6,256 nucleotides of DNA from the NCBI GenBank assembly GCA_001799225.1, contig MGTA01000117.1:1-6256 (forward strand), written 5' to 3'. Made by a program: the position numbers and the translations under genes. Each line of letters starts with the position of its first letter. Positions within the stretch are counted from its first letter, which is position 1. This stretch comes from Deltaproteobacteria bacterium RIFOXYD12_FULL_50_9 (GTDB lineage: Bacteria; Desulfobacterota; Desulfobulbia; Desulfobulbales; CALZHT01). A model generated the notes under the pieces. It did not search any database and was not told the DNA's origin. It was given only the letters and a program-made list of their open reading frames with translations. Positions 1 to 5,593 of this stretch are shown here, piece after piece.

Positions 1-361
1 GGTCGAGCACGGTCTGGACATCGACCGGCATCTTATTTTTCTCGCCGATGCACCGTAACTGGACATTGTTGCGGACAATGGTCTCGAGTTCGGTTTCAAG
101 AAAGTTTTTCAGCAGTGTCATGAGGGCTTGCACCTCAAGCGCCGGCCGCTTCCAGTTTTCAGTTGAAAAGGCGTAGAGGGTCAGGACTCGGATGCCAAGT
201 TCACTGGCAGTCCGGACAATCTCCTGAACAGACTCGACACCGACTTTATGGCCCATGACTCTGGGGAGACCGCGGGCTTTAGCCCATCGACCATTGCCGT
301 CCATGATGATGGCTATGTGGCCTGGCAGATTATTGCGGTCAAGAAGTTCGGTGTCAGACAT
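1..361 (-). CDS. uppS: Undecaprenyl diphosphate synthase (cis-prenyltransferase), C-terminus beyond window
   Basis: This enzyme condenses isopentenyl diphosphate units in cis onto farnesyl diphosphate to make the C55 lipid carrier used for peptidoglycan and surface polysaccharides; it works at the inner face of the membrane. About 120 codons are visible and the rest runs off the left edge. Residues 15-27 read HIAIIMDGNGRWA, the family's diphosphate-binding signature with the catalytic Asp at D21. Residues 65-70 read FSTENW, a second conserved motif. The ATG at 361-359 shares one base with the TAA stop of frr (TAATG), and a GGAGG lies inside the last codons of frr, so translation is probably coupled. 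uppS following frr is a common bacterial arrangement. The family call is secure; nothing can be said about the missing C-terminal half. Confidence 0.96.
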   Translation of the reverse strand, partial: MSDTELLDRNNLPGHIAIIMDGNGRWAKARGLPRVMGHKVGVESVQEIVRTASELGIRVLTLYAFSTENWKRPALEVQALMTLLKNFLETELETIVRNNVQLRCIGEKNKMPVDVQTVLD

Positions 362-918
362 TACACCTCCATAACCTCTTTTTCCTTGTCGTTCAGGATA
401 GAATCGATCGTGGCGATATACTTGTCAGTCATCTTCTGGGCGTTCTCCTGCAGCTTGAACAAATCGTCTTCGGAGAGCTCCTTGCTGTTCTTTTTTTTCT
501 TTAAGGCGTCAATGGCTTCCCTTCGGGAGTTGCGAATCGCCACCTTATACTCTTCGCCGATTTTTCGAACCTGTTTTACCAGATCCTTGCGGCGTTCTTC
601 GGTGAGTTGCGGGATGCCGAGCCGCAGCACCTTGCCGTCGTTCACCGGATTTAAGCCCAGATCCGATTTCTGGATGGCTTTTTCGATGGCTCCCAGAAGT
701 TGCATATCCCAGGCCTGGATAACGATCATCCGGCTTTCCGGGATGGTGAGATTGGCAACCTGATTGAGCGCCTGCGGGGCTCCGTAGGCCGTAACTTTAA
801 TGCCGTCAAGAAGCGCCAGTGAAGCGCGGCCTGTCCGAATTCTGGTCAGCTCTTTTTTTAATGTTGCCATGGAATTATCCATTTTTTCGGTCATGGCAGT
901 AATTATTTCATTTTTCAT
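361..918 (-). CDS. frr: Ribosome recycling factor (RRF)
   Basis: RRF acts with EF-G to split the post-termination ribosome so that its subunits can be reused; it is cytoplasmic. From the ATG at 918 the protein is 185 aa, exactly the usual family length. RTGRAS at residues 28-33 is the conserved hinge-region motif. The C-terminal helix bundle contains the typical PQLTEERRKDLVK segment and a lysine-rich stretch. An in-frame TTG at 933 would add five residues, but the ATG has GGGAG six bases upstream and gives the standard MKNEI-type start. The gene overlaps the end of pyrH by 11 bp and its stop overlaps the uppS start, so it sits in a translationally coupled pyrH-frr-uppS string. No odd features. 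Confidence 0.98.
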   Translation of the reverse strand: MKNEIITAMTEKMDNSMATLKKELTRIRTGRASLALLDGIKVTAYGAPQALNQVANLTIPESRMIVIQAWDMQLLGAIEKAIQKSDLGLNPVNDGKVLRLGIPQLTEERRKDLVKQVRKIGEEYKVAIRNSRREAIDALKKKKNSKELSEDDLFKLQENAQKMTDKYIATIDSILNDKEKEVMEV

Positions 919-1636
919 GGTCTTCTCCCACAATCAGAGTTCCAATTCTTTCTCCGCAGACGGCTTTACGCATGTTGCCCGGGATGTTCATGTCGAAAAC
1001 CAATATGGTCTTGTTGTTGTCCATAGCCAGGGAGATTGCAGCCGCATCCATTACTTTTAGCCGACGGTGCAGAACCTCGGAGTAGGTGAGGGTGTCGAAT
1101 TTGACGGCATCGGTATGTTTGAGGGGATCCTTGTCGTAGACGCCGTCAACCCTGGTTGCCTTGCATATGGCATCGGCATTGATTTCAAGCCCTCTTAACA
1201 CTGCGGCTGTATCCGTAGTGAAGTAGGGATTGCCGGTGCCGGCGGCGAAGATGACGACCCGGCCTTTATCCAGATGATTGATCGCACTGAGGCGAGAATA
1301 GGATTCGCATACCGTGTTCATTGTGATGGCGGAAAGCACCTTGGTCGGTACCCCCACTCTTTCCAAAGCGTCTTTGAGGGCCAAAGCATTAATCACCGTG
1401 GCCAGCATCCCCATGTTATCGGCGGCAGCGCGGTCCATGCCGACGGAGGCGCTGGAGACGCCTCGGAAAATATTGCCGGCCCCCACCACTAAGCCGATTG
1501 AAACATTGAGTTCAGTAAGGCTTTTCAGTTCTGTTGCGACATAGGTTAACATCTCCGGACTTATGCCGTATGCTGCCTTGCCCATCAGGGCTTCGCCACT
1601 AAGTTTTAATAGAACTCTTTTAAAGGTGGTGTCCAT
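908..1636 (-). CDS. pyrH: Uridylate kinase (UMP kinase)
   Basis: Bacterial UMP kinase phosphorylates UMP to UDP with ATP, a step in pyrimidine nucleotide synthesis; it is a cytoplasmic hexamer of the amino-acid-kinase fold and is typically activated by GTP and inhibited by UTP. The protein is 242 aa, normal for the family. Visible motifs are KLSGEA at residues 11-16 (phosphate binding), GAGNIFRG at 52-59, DRAAADNMGMLATVINALAL from residue 68, GTGNPYFTTDTAA at 133-145 (UMP site) and KATRVDGVYDKDP at 159-171 (nucleotide binding). The ATG at 1636 has GGAG five bases upstream. The stop lies inside frr, giving an 11-bp overlap, and the gene follows tsf by 52 bp. The call is secure. Confidence 0.98.
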   Translation of the reverse strand: MDTTFKRVLLKLSGEALMGKAAYGISPEMLTYVATELKSLTELNVSIGLVVGAGNIFRGVSSASVGMDRAAADNMGMLATVINALALKDALERVGVPTKVLSAITMNTVCESYSRLSAINHLDKGRVVIFAAGTGNPYFTTDTAAVLRGLEINADAICKATRVDGVYDKDPLKHTDAVKFDTLTYSEVLHRRLKVMDAAAISLAMDNNKTILVFDMNIPGNMRKAVCGERIGTLIVGEDHEK

Positions 1637-1688
1637 TTATTCTCCGAGATCTTTAATGAATAATCCCTTACGGTACTATCCAATCGAT

Positions 1689-2282
1689 TCAGGCGCCAAC
1701 TTGAAAACGGACAAAACGTTTGACTGAGATGTTTTCGCCCAGGGTTGAGATCAGACCGTTTAATATGTCCTGGATTGAAAGGTCTGGATTTTTGACGAAT
1801 TTTTGTTCCAGCAGGCAGACCTCGGCATAGAATTTTTCCATCTTGCCGCCCACCATTTTTTCTGCGATGTTTGCCGGTTTGCCGGACTCAATCGCCTGCT
1901 GAATGTAAATTTGCCGTTCCCGCTCGATAAGTTCAGGAGCCACATCTTCCCGCTTTACCGAAACAGGTGCGCTGGCGGCAATGTGCATGGCGATGTCTTT
2001 GGCGAACTCTATGAAACTGGGGGTCTTGGCGACAAAATCCGATTCGCAGCCCACTTCCACCATGACGCCTAGCTTGGCGCCGGAGTGGATATATGTCTGG
2101 ATAATCCCTTCGCTGGTGGCGCGGCCGGCCCGTTTTCTGGCAACGGCAAGGCCTTTCTGGCGGAGAAGGTCGATCGCCTTTTCCATGTCGCCGTTGGTTT
2201 CGCCTAATGCCTTTTTGCAGTCCATCATACCTGCGTTGGTCTTGTCGCGGAGATCCTTTACCATCTGGCTTGTAATATTCAC
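1689..2282 (-). CDS. tsf: Translation elongation factor Ts (short form, GTG start)
   Basis: EF-Ts is the guanine nucleotide exchange factor for EF-Tu in the cytoplasm. I place the start at GTG 2282-2280, giving 197 aa beginning (M)NITSQMVKDLRDKTNAGMMDCKKAL, the canonical N-terminal UBA-like domain. AAGGAG lies six bases upstream of this GTG. An in-frame ATG at 2357 would add 25 residues with no family resemblance and is unlikely. Residues 80-85 read ESDFVA; D82-F83 correspond to the Asp-Phe pair that inserts into EF-Tu. The protein ends RFVRFQVGA, and only one core repeat is present, so it belongs to the short class (about 200 aa, as in Thermus) and not the roughly 280-aa E. coli class. It lies between rpsB and pyrH in the usual order. 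Confidence 0.97.
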   Translation of the reverse strand: MNITSQMVKDLRDKTNAGMMDCKKALGETNGDMEKAIDLLRQKGLAVARKRAGRATSEGIIQTYIHSGAKLGVMVEVGCESDFVAKTPSFIEFAKDIAMHIAASAPVSVKREDVAPELIERERQIYIQQAIESGKPANIAEKMVGGKMEKFYAEVCLLEQKFVKNPDLSIQDILNGLISTLGENISVKRFVRFQVGA

Positions 2283-2549
2283 AATGAACTCCTTAGTTGT
2301 AGCAATAGTTAATAAGAAATTTTTTTTCGTCTGCTCCGGACCAGCCGGTTTCAGCATGACTTCTTACGGAAGAGTTTTTCTACCTGAAAGGGCATGGAAA
2401 CGTAGTCGGCTTGAACGGTGAACGGGTGGCGCCTGCCTCGCGCCTGCGTCACCCGCTATATAACCAGTGTGTCTGTAGTATCTGATTTTAAGTTTGTCTT
2501 GCGACCGGAAGCTTTTCCGGCCCTTAATCTGCTGATTACCGGTGGCGCC
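2283..2549 (-). other. rpsB-tsf intergenic spacer with hairpins
   Basis: This 267-bp gap between the rpsB stop and the tsf start has no gene I can support. It contains a 6-bp hairpin CCGGAA-loop-TTCCGG (2505-2520) and a larger GC-rich imperfect hairpin (2423-2455), neither followed by a clear U-run in the direction of transcription. Closer to tsf it is AT-rich, with a run of A on the transcribed sense strand near 2318-2326. In other bacteria the rpsB-tsf spacer often holds an attenuator or processing site; that role here is inference. Confidence 0.6.
2423..2455 (-). other. GC-rich imperfect inverted repeat, possible attenuator
   Basis: The outer arms CGGGTG and CACCCG pair perfectly, and after one mismatch CGC/GCG continues the stem to about ten positions. 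GCGCCTGC occurs twice within it (2429-2436 and 2440-2447). No T-run follows on the minus strand, so it is not a classic Rho-independent terminator. It could act as an mRNA-stabilising or attenuating hairpin between rpsB and tsf, or be a REP-like element. Confidence 0.45.
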
Positions 2550-3344
2550 TTAATCCTTGTCATCACCCTTGTCGGCAGCCGCAGCTGCGAATTGAGCTGC
2601 ATCGCCGGCCTCAACCTTGGCAGTTACGTCTTTGTCGGTTCGGGACTGCTCGACTTCGGAATATCTCTCTCGACCGGCAAGGACGGCATCAGCCATCCTT
2701 GAGGTGATCAGCCTGATGGCGCGCAGCGCGTCATCATTACCTGGGATTGGGTAGTCTATGCCGTCGGGATTGCTATTGGTGTCTGTTATGGCAACCACTG
2801 GAATACCTAAGCGGTTGGCCTCTTCAATTGCAATGTATTCCCGGTTGGTATCGACAATAAAGATCGCGGCAGGCAGGGAACGCATATTCTTGATGCCGCC
2901 CAGGGTCTTGACAAGTTTGATCAGATCTTTTTCGAGGCTGAGGGCTTCTTTCTTCTTGTAACGGTTGATAGTGCCGTCTTCCTTCATGGCCTCAATCGAT
3001 TTCAATCGTTCGATGCCGACCTTGATAGTCTGAAAATTGGTAAGCATGCCGCCGAGCCAGCGGTGGTTTACAAAAAACATGCCGCAGCGTTCGGCCTCTT
3101 CCCTGATAATATCCTGGGCCTGTTTCTTGGTACCGACAAACAGCACGTTGCCGCCCCGGGCACCGATATCATTAATGAAAGCATAAGCCTTATTGAACAG
3201 AGGCTGGGTTTTGTCGAGGTTGATAATATAGATTTTGTTGCGGGCTCCAAAGATATAGGGCTTCATCTTCGGATTCCAGCGGCGGGTCTGGTGGCCGAAG
3301 TGCAGACCGGCCTCGATCATTTCCTTGATTGTGACATGAGACAT
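2550..3344 (-). CDS. rpsB: 30S ribosomal protein S2
   Basis: S2 is a structural protein of the small ribosomal subunit, added late in assembly and located between head and body near S1. From the ATG at 3344 it is 264 aa. The N-terminus MSHVTIKEMIEAGLHFGHQTRRWNPKMKPYIFG is the canonical S2 start, followed by ARNKIYIINLDKT and later NHRWLGGMLTNF, all family hallmarks. The middle (about residues 110-150) is the charged helical hairpin. The C-terminus is a variable tail rich in Ala and Asp. An in-frame upstream ATG at 3389 would add 15 unrelated residues; the chosen ATG has AGGAG seven bases upstream. It is the first gene of the rpsB-tsf-pyrH-frr-uppS operon and has its own promoter. Confidence 0.98.
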   Translation of the reverse strand: MSHVTIKEMIEAGLHFGHQTRRWNPKMKPYIFGARNKIYIINLDKTQPLFNKAYAFINDIGARGGNVLFVGTKKQAQDIIREEAERCGMFFVNHRWLGGMLTNFQTIKVGIERLKSIEAMKEDGTINRYKKKEALSLEKDLIKLVKTLGGIKNMRSLPAAIFIVDTNREYIAIEEANRLGIPVVAITDTNSNPDGIDYPIPGNDDALRAIRLITSRMADAVLAGRERYSEVEQSRTDKDVTAKVEAGDAAQFAAAAADKGDDKD

Positions 3345-3351
3345 GGTGTTA

Positions 3352-3356
3352 CTCCT
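3352..3356 (-). promoter_or_regulatory. Ribosome binding site of rpsB
   Basis: AGGAG on the minus strand, seven bases before ATG 3344. It decides the start against the in-frame upstream ATG at 3389. Confidence 0.8.
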
Positions 3357-3473
3357 AATAATAGAATTTTGGTTAAGCTTCCATCCCATTTTCCCAACCC
3401 GTCAGGGCACCAAAGGGAGTTTTTCAGGGATGTGATTAAGTTAGAAACGCATCTTTTTACCACTTGCCTGCTG

Positions 3474-3503
3474 ATTATGCAAGTTCAAGCTTGTTGTTGT
3501 CGA
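3474..3503 (-). promoter_or_regulatory. Promoter of the rpsB operon
   Basis: On the minus strand there is a -35 box TCGACA (3503-3498, 5 of 6 consensus) and a -10 box CATAAT (3479-3474, 5 of 6 consensus), separated by 18 bp. Transcription would start near 3466 and give a leader of about 120 nt before rpsB. In several bacteria S2 represses its own synthesis through this leader; I do not recognise a conserved structure here, so autoregulation is only a possibility. Confidence 0.65.
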
Positions 3504-3670
3504 AAAAACATGATGACGCGGATGTGGCTGCATTACTCAATAAGCACTTCCATAATCATGTCTTTTATTTTCTGGTATTGATAATACACTAATTAGTTGT
3601 CAGTAAATCGGGCCAATTTTTTTAAACAAGATAATACGGTAATGGGAATATCCTGGTGCCGAATATCATG

Positions 3671-3700
3671 TTGACAATTACTTCTATAATTTGATATTTA
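3671..3700 (+). promoter_or_regulatory. Candidate promoter for hicBA (weak)
   Basis: A perfect -35 consensus TTGACA lies at 3671-3676; 18 bp downstream is TATTTA, a poor -10. A perfect TATAAT at 3685-3690 is only 8 bp away from the -35 and has no fitting -35 of its own. The strand and location suit hicBA, about 140 bp upstream of its start. Confidence 0.3.
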
Positions 3701-3758
3701 ATTTAAAGATAATCTGATTTTTTGATGAAAATAAAATATTGTCTAAGGCATTCGACTT

Positions 3759-3775
3759 GGCAGGGAGAGCCTGCC
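3759..3775. promoter_or_regulatory. Perfect inverted repeat, possible hicBA operator
   Basis: GGCAGG-GAGAG-CCTGCC is a perfect 6-bp inverted repeat with a 5-bp centre, directly followed by a second small one (GTTC-AATG-GAAC, 3776-3787). It lies 65 bp upstream of hicB. Toxin-antitoxin operons are commonly autoregulated at such palindromes, but this HicB has no recognisable DNA-binding domain, so the operator role is speculative. Confidence 0.35.
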
Positions 3776-3839
3776 GTTCAATGGAACTAATTTTAATTCT
3801 CTCATTTTTTTCACAACATTCTGTTTGGGAGTTAACAGC

Positions 3840-4031
3840 ATGGAAACCAAGAAGTTTGTCTACTATCAAGAAGATGATATGTATGTCGGTTGGCTTGAGG
3901 AGTATCCGGATTATAGGACACAGGGGGAAACCTTGGAGGAACTGCAAGATAATCTGATCGACATTTATGGCGAGCTGAATACGGGGCATATTCCTTATAT
4001 TCATAGAGTCGGTGAGTTGAAAGTCGCATGA
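3840..4031 (+). CDS. hicB: HicB-type antitoxin
   Basis: A 63-aa protein (METKKFVYYQEDDMYVGWL...) of the small HicB class: a partial RNase H-like fold with the pattern YYQEDD-YVGWLEEYPDY-TQGETLEELQDNL. HicB binds and neutralises the HicA mRNA interferase in the cytoplasm. The ATG at 3840 has GGGAG eight bases upstream; an in-frame TTG at 3825 is less likely because it would overlap that site. The stop overlaps the hicA start (ATGA), the classic coupled arrangement that keeps antitoxin and toxin in proportion. There is no C-terminal HTH or ribbon-helix-helix domain as found in larger HicBs, so autoregulation would need another mechanism. The identification rests on family resemblance plus the adjacent HicA and is strong. 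Confidence 0.88.
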   Translation: METKKFVYYQEDDMYVGWLEEYPDYRTQGETLEELQDNLIDIYGELNTGHIPYIHRVGELKVA

Positions 4032-4201
4032 AGCGTATTGACCTGCTCAGGGCACTTGAGGAGATGGGTTGTGTGCTTTTACGCCATGGCGGTAAGCATG
4101 ATTGGTATCAAAACTTGACAACGAAAGTCAGTCAACCTGTCCCTAGGCATCGTGAAATAAAGGAGACCTTGGCAAGGCATATAATAAAACTGCTACGGTA
4201 A
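4028..4201 (+). CDS. hicA: HicA mRNA interferase toxin
   Basis: A 57-aa protein with the double-stranded-RNA-binding-like fold of HicA, which cleaves mRNA and tmRNA to stop growth until HicB rebinds it. The sequence begins MKRIDLLRALEEMGC; residues 19-27 read RHGGKHDWY, with the conserved catalytic histidine at H24. The C-terminal PVPRHREIKETLARHIIKLL is the usual ending (strand followed by helix). Start and stop are intact, length is typical and the key residues are present, so the toxin looks functional. The ATG overlaps the hicB stop by four bases (ATGA), so it is expressed by coupling to hicB. It is followed after 38 bp by a second HicB-like gene. Confidence 0.92.
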   Translation: MKRIDLLRALEEMGCVLLRHGGKHDWYQNLTTKVSQPVPRHREIKETLARHIIKLLR

Positions 4202-4239
4202 AATAGCGTCTTAAAGCAAGCAGGCTTATAGGAGTGAAC

Positions 4240-4395
4240 ATGCGCTACATGGTGGTGATTGAAAAAGGATCAACAAGCTACGGGGCATTCGTGCCAGACC
4301 TTCCTGGATGTATTGCAGTTGGTGAAACTGAAGCGGAAGCGTTAACTCTTATTCAGGAAGCAATCCAATCTGATATGTCTGGCAATTTACCTTGA
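4240..4395 (+). CDS. Second HicB-family protein, C-terminally shortened
   Basis: A 51-aa protein starting MRYMVVIEKGSTSYGAFVPDLPGCIAVGETEAEA, the classic HicB antitoxin N-terminal domain, with AGGAG five bases before the ATG. Members of this class known to me usually continue after the LIQEAI helix with a segment of roughly 15-25 residues ending in a Pro-rich PIPEP-like stretch. Here it stops after SDMSGNLP. Neither other forward frame continues the family sequence, so this is a truncation or a replaced end and not a simple frameshift. It belongs to a different HicB subtype from the gene at 3840 and has no hicA of its own. It may be an orphan antitoxin or a decaying gene; the family call is sound. 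Confidence 0.75.
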   Translation: MRYMVVIEKGSTSYGAFVPDLPGCIAVGETEAEALTLIQEAIQSDMSGNLP

Positions 4396-4523
4396 TATCT
4401 CTTTTAATCTCGTTTAGGGTCTAATTCCCTGCAGCTTGCTGCGATGCCTTATAGAAAGATTTTGGGTGTTGATACTCCGTTGTTTTTACTGCGGGGTAGT
4501 TTATTTGACTTAAGGCTAACTTC
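4396..4523. repeat. Intergenic GC-palindrome element split by a 50-bp segment
   Basis: CCCTGCAGCTTGCTGCG at 4427-4443 carries the hairpin GCAGC-TT-GCTGC. The 5-mer CTGCG recurs at 4489-4493, followed by GGGTAG. Removing 4444-4493 would join the halves into CCCTGCAG-CTTG-CTGCGGGG, a near-perfect 8-bp palindrome (7 of 8 matches). This looks like an intergenic hairpin repeat interrupted by a small insertion flanked by a 5-bp direct repeat. Confidence 0.5.
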
Positions 4524-5015
4524 ATGTTCTACCTTGATGTTTTTAAAGCGTTGGCAGATAAGGAAGTACGTTATCTGCTGATTGGCGGTCTGGCCATGAA
4601 TTTGCACGGTGTCCCACGAATGACCATGGACATTGATCTCGTTATTGCCCTTGACAACAAAAATCTTGAAAAATTCATCGAAGCTGCAAACGATCTTCAT
4701 TTGCAGCCGATCTTGCCTGTAACCTTGACGGATCTTCTTGACCCGGCAAAACGTATCCATTGGGCCAGAGATCGCAATATGGTGGCTTTTGCCTTACGTC
4801 CTCCCAATGCCGATGGACCTACCTTAGATATCCTGATCGACCCTCCAATTGATATTGCCAAGGCATTATCAAGAGTTGTATTTCGTGACCTTGGCCAAAC
4901 AAAAGCTGCTCTGGCTTCCATTGAAGATATGATTACGCTAAAAGAAAAGGGCGGCAGGAAGCAGGACTTGGCGGATATAGAGCATTTACTTCGCTTGCGG
5001 GAAGTAAGGGAGTAG
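4524..5015 (+). CDS. Nucleotidyltransferase-fold protein (MNT/AbiEii-like), possible toxin
   Basis: A 163-aa soluble protein with the polymerase-beta-type nucleotidyltransferase signature: GG at residues 21-22 within LLIGGLAMNLHG, then RMTMDIDLVI with the two catalytic Asp residues D36 and D38, and a plausible third carboxylate at D102 in TLDILID. The C-terminal part (IEDMITLKEKGGRKQDLADIEHLL) matches the ending common to this group, where the KxxxxRxKDLxDI helix closes the domain. Proteins of this group transfer nucleotides to RNA or protein, and several act as toxins or antitoxins (AbiEii, MenT, MNT of HEPN/MNT). The true substrate cannot be read from the sequence. AAGG lies eight bases before the ATG. 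A small gene follows 2 bp downstream and is probably its partner. Confidence 0.8.
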   Translation: MFYLDVFKALADKEVRYLLIGGLAMNLHGVPRMTMDIDLVIALDNKNLEKFIEAANDLHLQPILPVTLTDLLDPAKRIHWARDRNMVAFALRPPNADGPTLDILIDPPIDIAKALSRVVFRDLGQTKAALASIEDMITLKEKGGRKQDLADIEHLLRLREVRE

Positions 5016-5017
5016 CA

Positions 5018-5215
5018 ATGGAAAAACAAGCAAGCGGAAAAGGCGGGTTCTCATATTATGTTTCTGATGAGCAGCTTGCGGTATTTCAACGACTCAGCCC
5101 TTTGCAGCGCCTCAAGTGGGTGGAAGATGCCCGGCTTTTTACTCTCCTTGCACGCACTCCGGAAACAGAAATATATCAGGAACGGTTACGGATGGGAAAG
5201 ACAATAACTCAGTGA
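5018..5215 (+). CDS. Small helical protein, likely partner of the nucleotidyltransferase
   Basis: A 65-aa, charged, mostly helical protein of unknown function. The core YYVSDEQLAVFQRLSPLQRLKWVEDARLF (about residues 14-42) resembles short proteins that I recall beside nucleotidyltransferase genes, with a pattern of SDE-x-x-x-F-x-x-LSP-x-x-RL-x-W-(V/L)EEA. It has no signal peptide or membrane segment. The ATG at 5018 has AAGGGAG five bases upstream, inside the end of the nucleotidyltransferase gene, and the two genes are only 2 bp apart, so they form one transcriptional unit. A terminator follows. The pair has toxin-antitoxin architecture, but which partner would be toxic is unknown. Confidence 0.65.
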   Translation: MEKQASGKGGFSYYVSDEQLAVFQRLSPLQRLKWVEDARLFTLLARTPETEIYQERLRMGKTITQ

Positions 5216-5237
5216 TGTCCGATTCAGGATTTGCACA

Positions 5238-5275
5238 TCAAAAATCTGGGAAGTGTCCCTTGTTTTGATTTTTTT
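5238..5275 (+). terminator. Rho-independent terminator after the nucleotidyltransferase pair
   Basis: TCAAAA (5238-5243) pairs with TTTTGA (5263-5268), and inside it GGGA (5248-5251) pairs with TCCC (5256-5259) around an AGTG loop, with a small internal loop. Seven Ts follow directly (5269-5275). It sits 22 bp after the stop at 5215 and separates this unit from the UPF0175 gene. Confidence 0.6.
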
Positions 5276-5302
5276 ATGGTTTTGTAATATGGAGGTAGTT
5301 AA

Positions 5303-5560
5303 ATGAATACTCTATGTATACCATATCATGATTCACTTCTTGCAGCATTGAATGCAAGCCGGTCGGATTTTGAGCGTGATGCCCGAAAAGCGTTGGCCGT
5401 AAAATTATTTGAACTTGGTCGACTTACCTCCGGCCAAGCTTCGGAAATGGCCGGAGTGTCGCGTGTGGATTTCCTTCTCGACTGTCAAAAATTGGGAGCG
5501 CCATCCGTTCAATGGGACGAAGAAGAATTGGCCAGTGAATTCGGGGAGTCTCCCGAGTGA
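5303..5560 (+). CDS. UPF0175 family protein, probable antitoxin
   Basis: An 85-aa protein. The N-terminal part (IPYHDSLLAALNASRSDFERDARKALAVKLFELGRL) and the following helix-turn-helix-like LTSGQASEMAGVSRVDFLLDCQKLGAPSVQWDEEEL are characteristic of UPF0175. This family is usually encoded just before a DUF3368 PIN-domain protein and is thought to be the antitoxin of a VapBC-like pair, binding DNA through its HTH. GGAGG lies seven bases before the ATG. The stop overlaps a GTG codon (GTGA), the typical junction with the toxin gene, but only the first few toxin codons remain downstream. The gene itself looks intact. Family call firm; antitoxin role inferred from known context. Confidence 0.88.
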   Translation: MNTLCIPYHDSLLAALNASRSDFERDARKALAVKLFELGRLTSGQASEMAGVSRVDFLLDCQKLGAPSVQWDEEELASEFGESPE

Positions 5561-5580
5561 AAAAAGTTCTTGTTTCAAAT
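5557..5580 (+). pseudogene. Remnant of a DUF3368 (PIN-like) toxin gene start
   Basis: The GTG at 5557 overlaps the UPF0175 stop and opens with VKKVLVSN. DUF3368 proteins, the usual partners of UPF0175, begin with a (K)xVVSN(T/S)SPLI-type strand, so these eight codons match the expected toxin start. After SN the frame continues for 55 residues with no PIN resemblance (no further acidic motif, and it ends in the translation of an intergenic palindrome). I infer that a deletion near 5580 removed the toxin body. The match is short, so confidence is moderate. Confidence 0.5.
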
Positions 5581-5593
5581 ATCCAGAGGGAAA

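Larger units (their letters stand above)
3504..3839. other. AT-rich divergent intergenic region between rpsB and hicB
   Basis: No gene is supported in this stretch of about 340 bp between the rpsB promoter and the first accessory gene. Short open frames on both strands lack family resemblance and ribosome binding sites. It contains a perfect TTGACA (3671-3676), a perfect TATAAT (3685-3690) at the wrong spacing to pair with it, and an inverted repeat at 3759-3775. The base composition is visibly more AT-rich than the flanking operon, consistent with accessory DNA. Confidence 0.6.

Noticed and set aside
248..763. Long plus-strand open frame antisense to uppS and frr
   Set aside because: Both minus-strand genes are certain, and the frame has low-complexity Phe/Ser runs from antisense reading.
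2283..2357. N-terminal extension of EF-Ts from an in-frame ATG at 2357
   Set aside because: The added 25 residues have no EF-Ts resemblance, and a strong AAGGAG sits correctly before the GTG at 2282, which gives the canonical N-terminus.
2423..2455. Rho-independent terminator after rpsB
   Set aside because: The hairpin is GC-rich, but no T-run follows on the minus strand.
3684..4004. Open frame of 106 codons on the minus strand antisense to hicB
   Set aside because: No family resemblance and it covers the real hicB in antisense; it is a shadow frame.
4449..4760. Minus-strand frame of 103 codons antisense to the start of the nucleotidyltransferase gene
   Set aside because: No recognisable domain or ribosome binding site; the opposite strand has clear catalytic motifs.
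5260..5288. Promoter TTGTTT-17-TGTAAT just before the UPF0175 gene
   Set aside because: The -35 is poor, it overlaps the terminator, and transcription would start inside or after the ribosome binding site at 5291.
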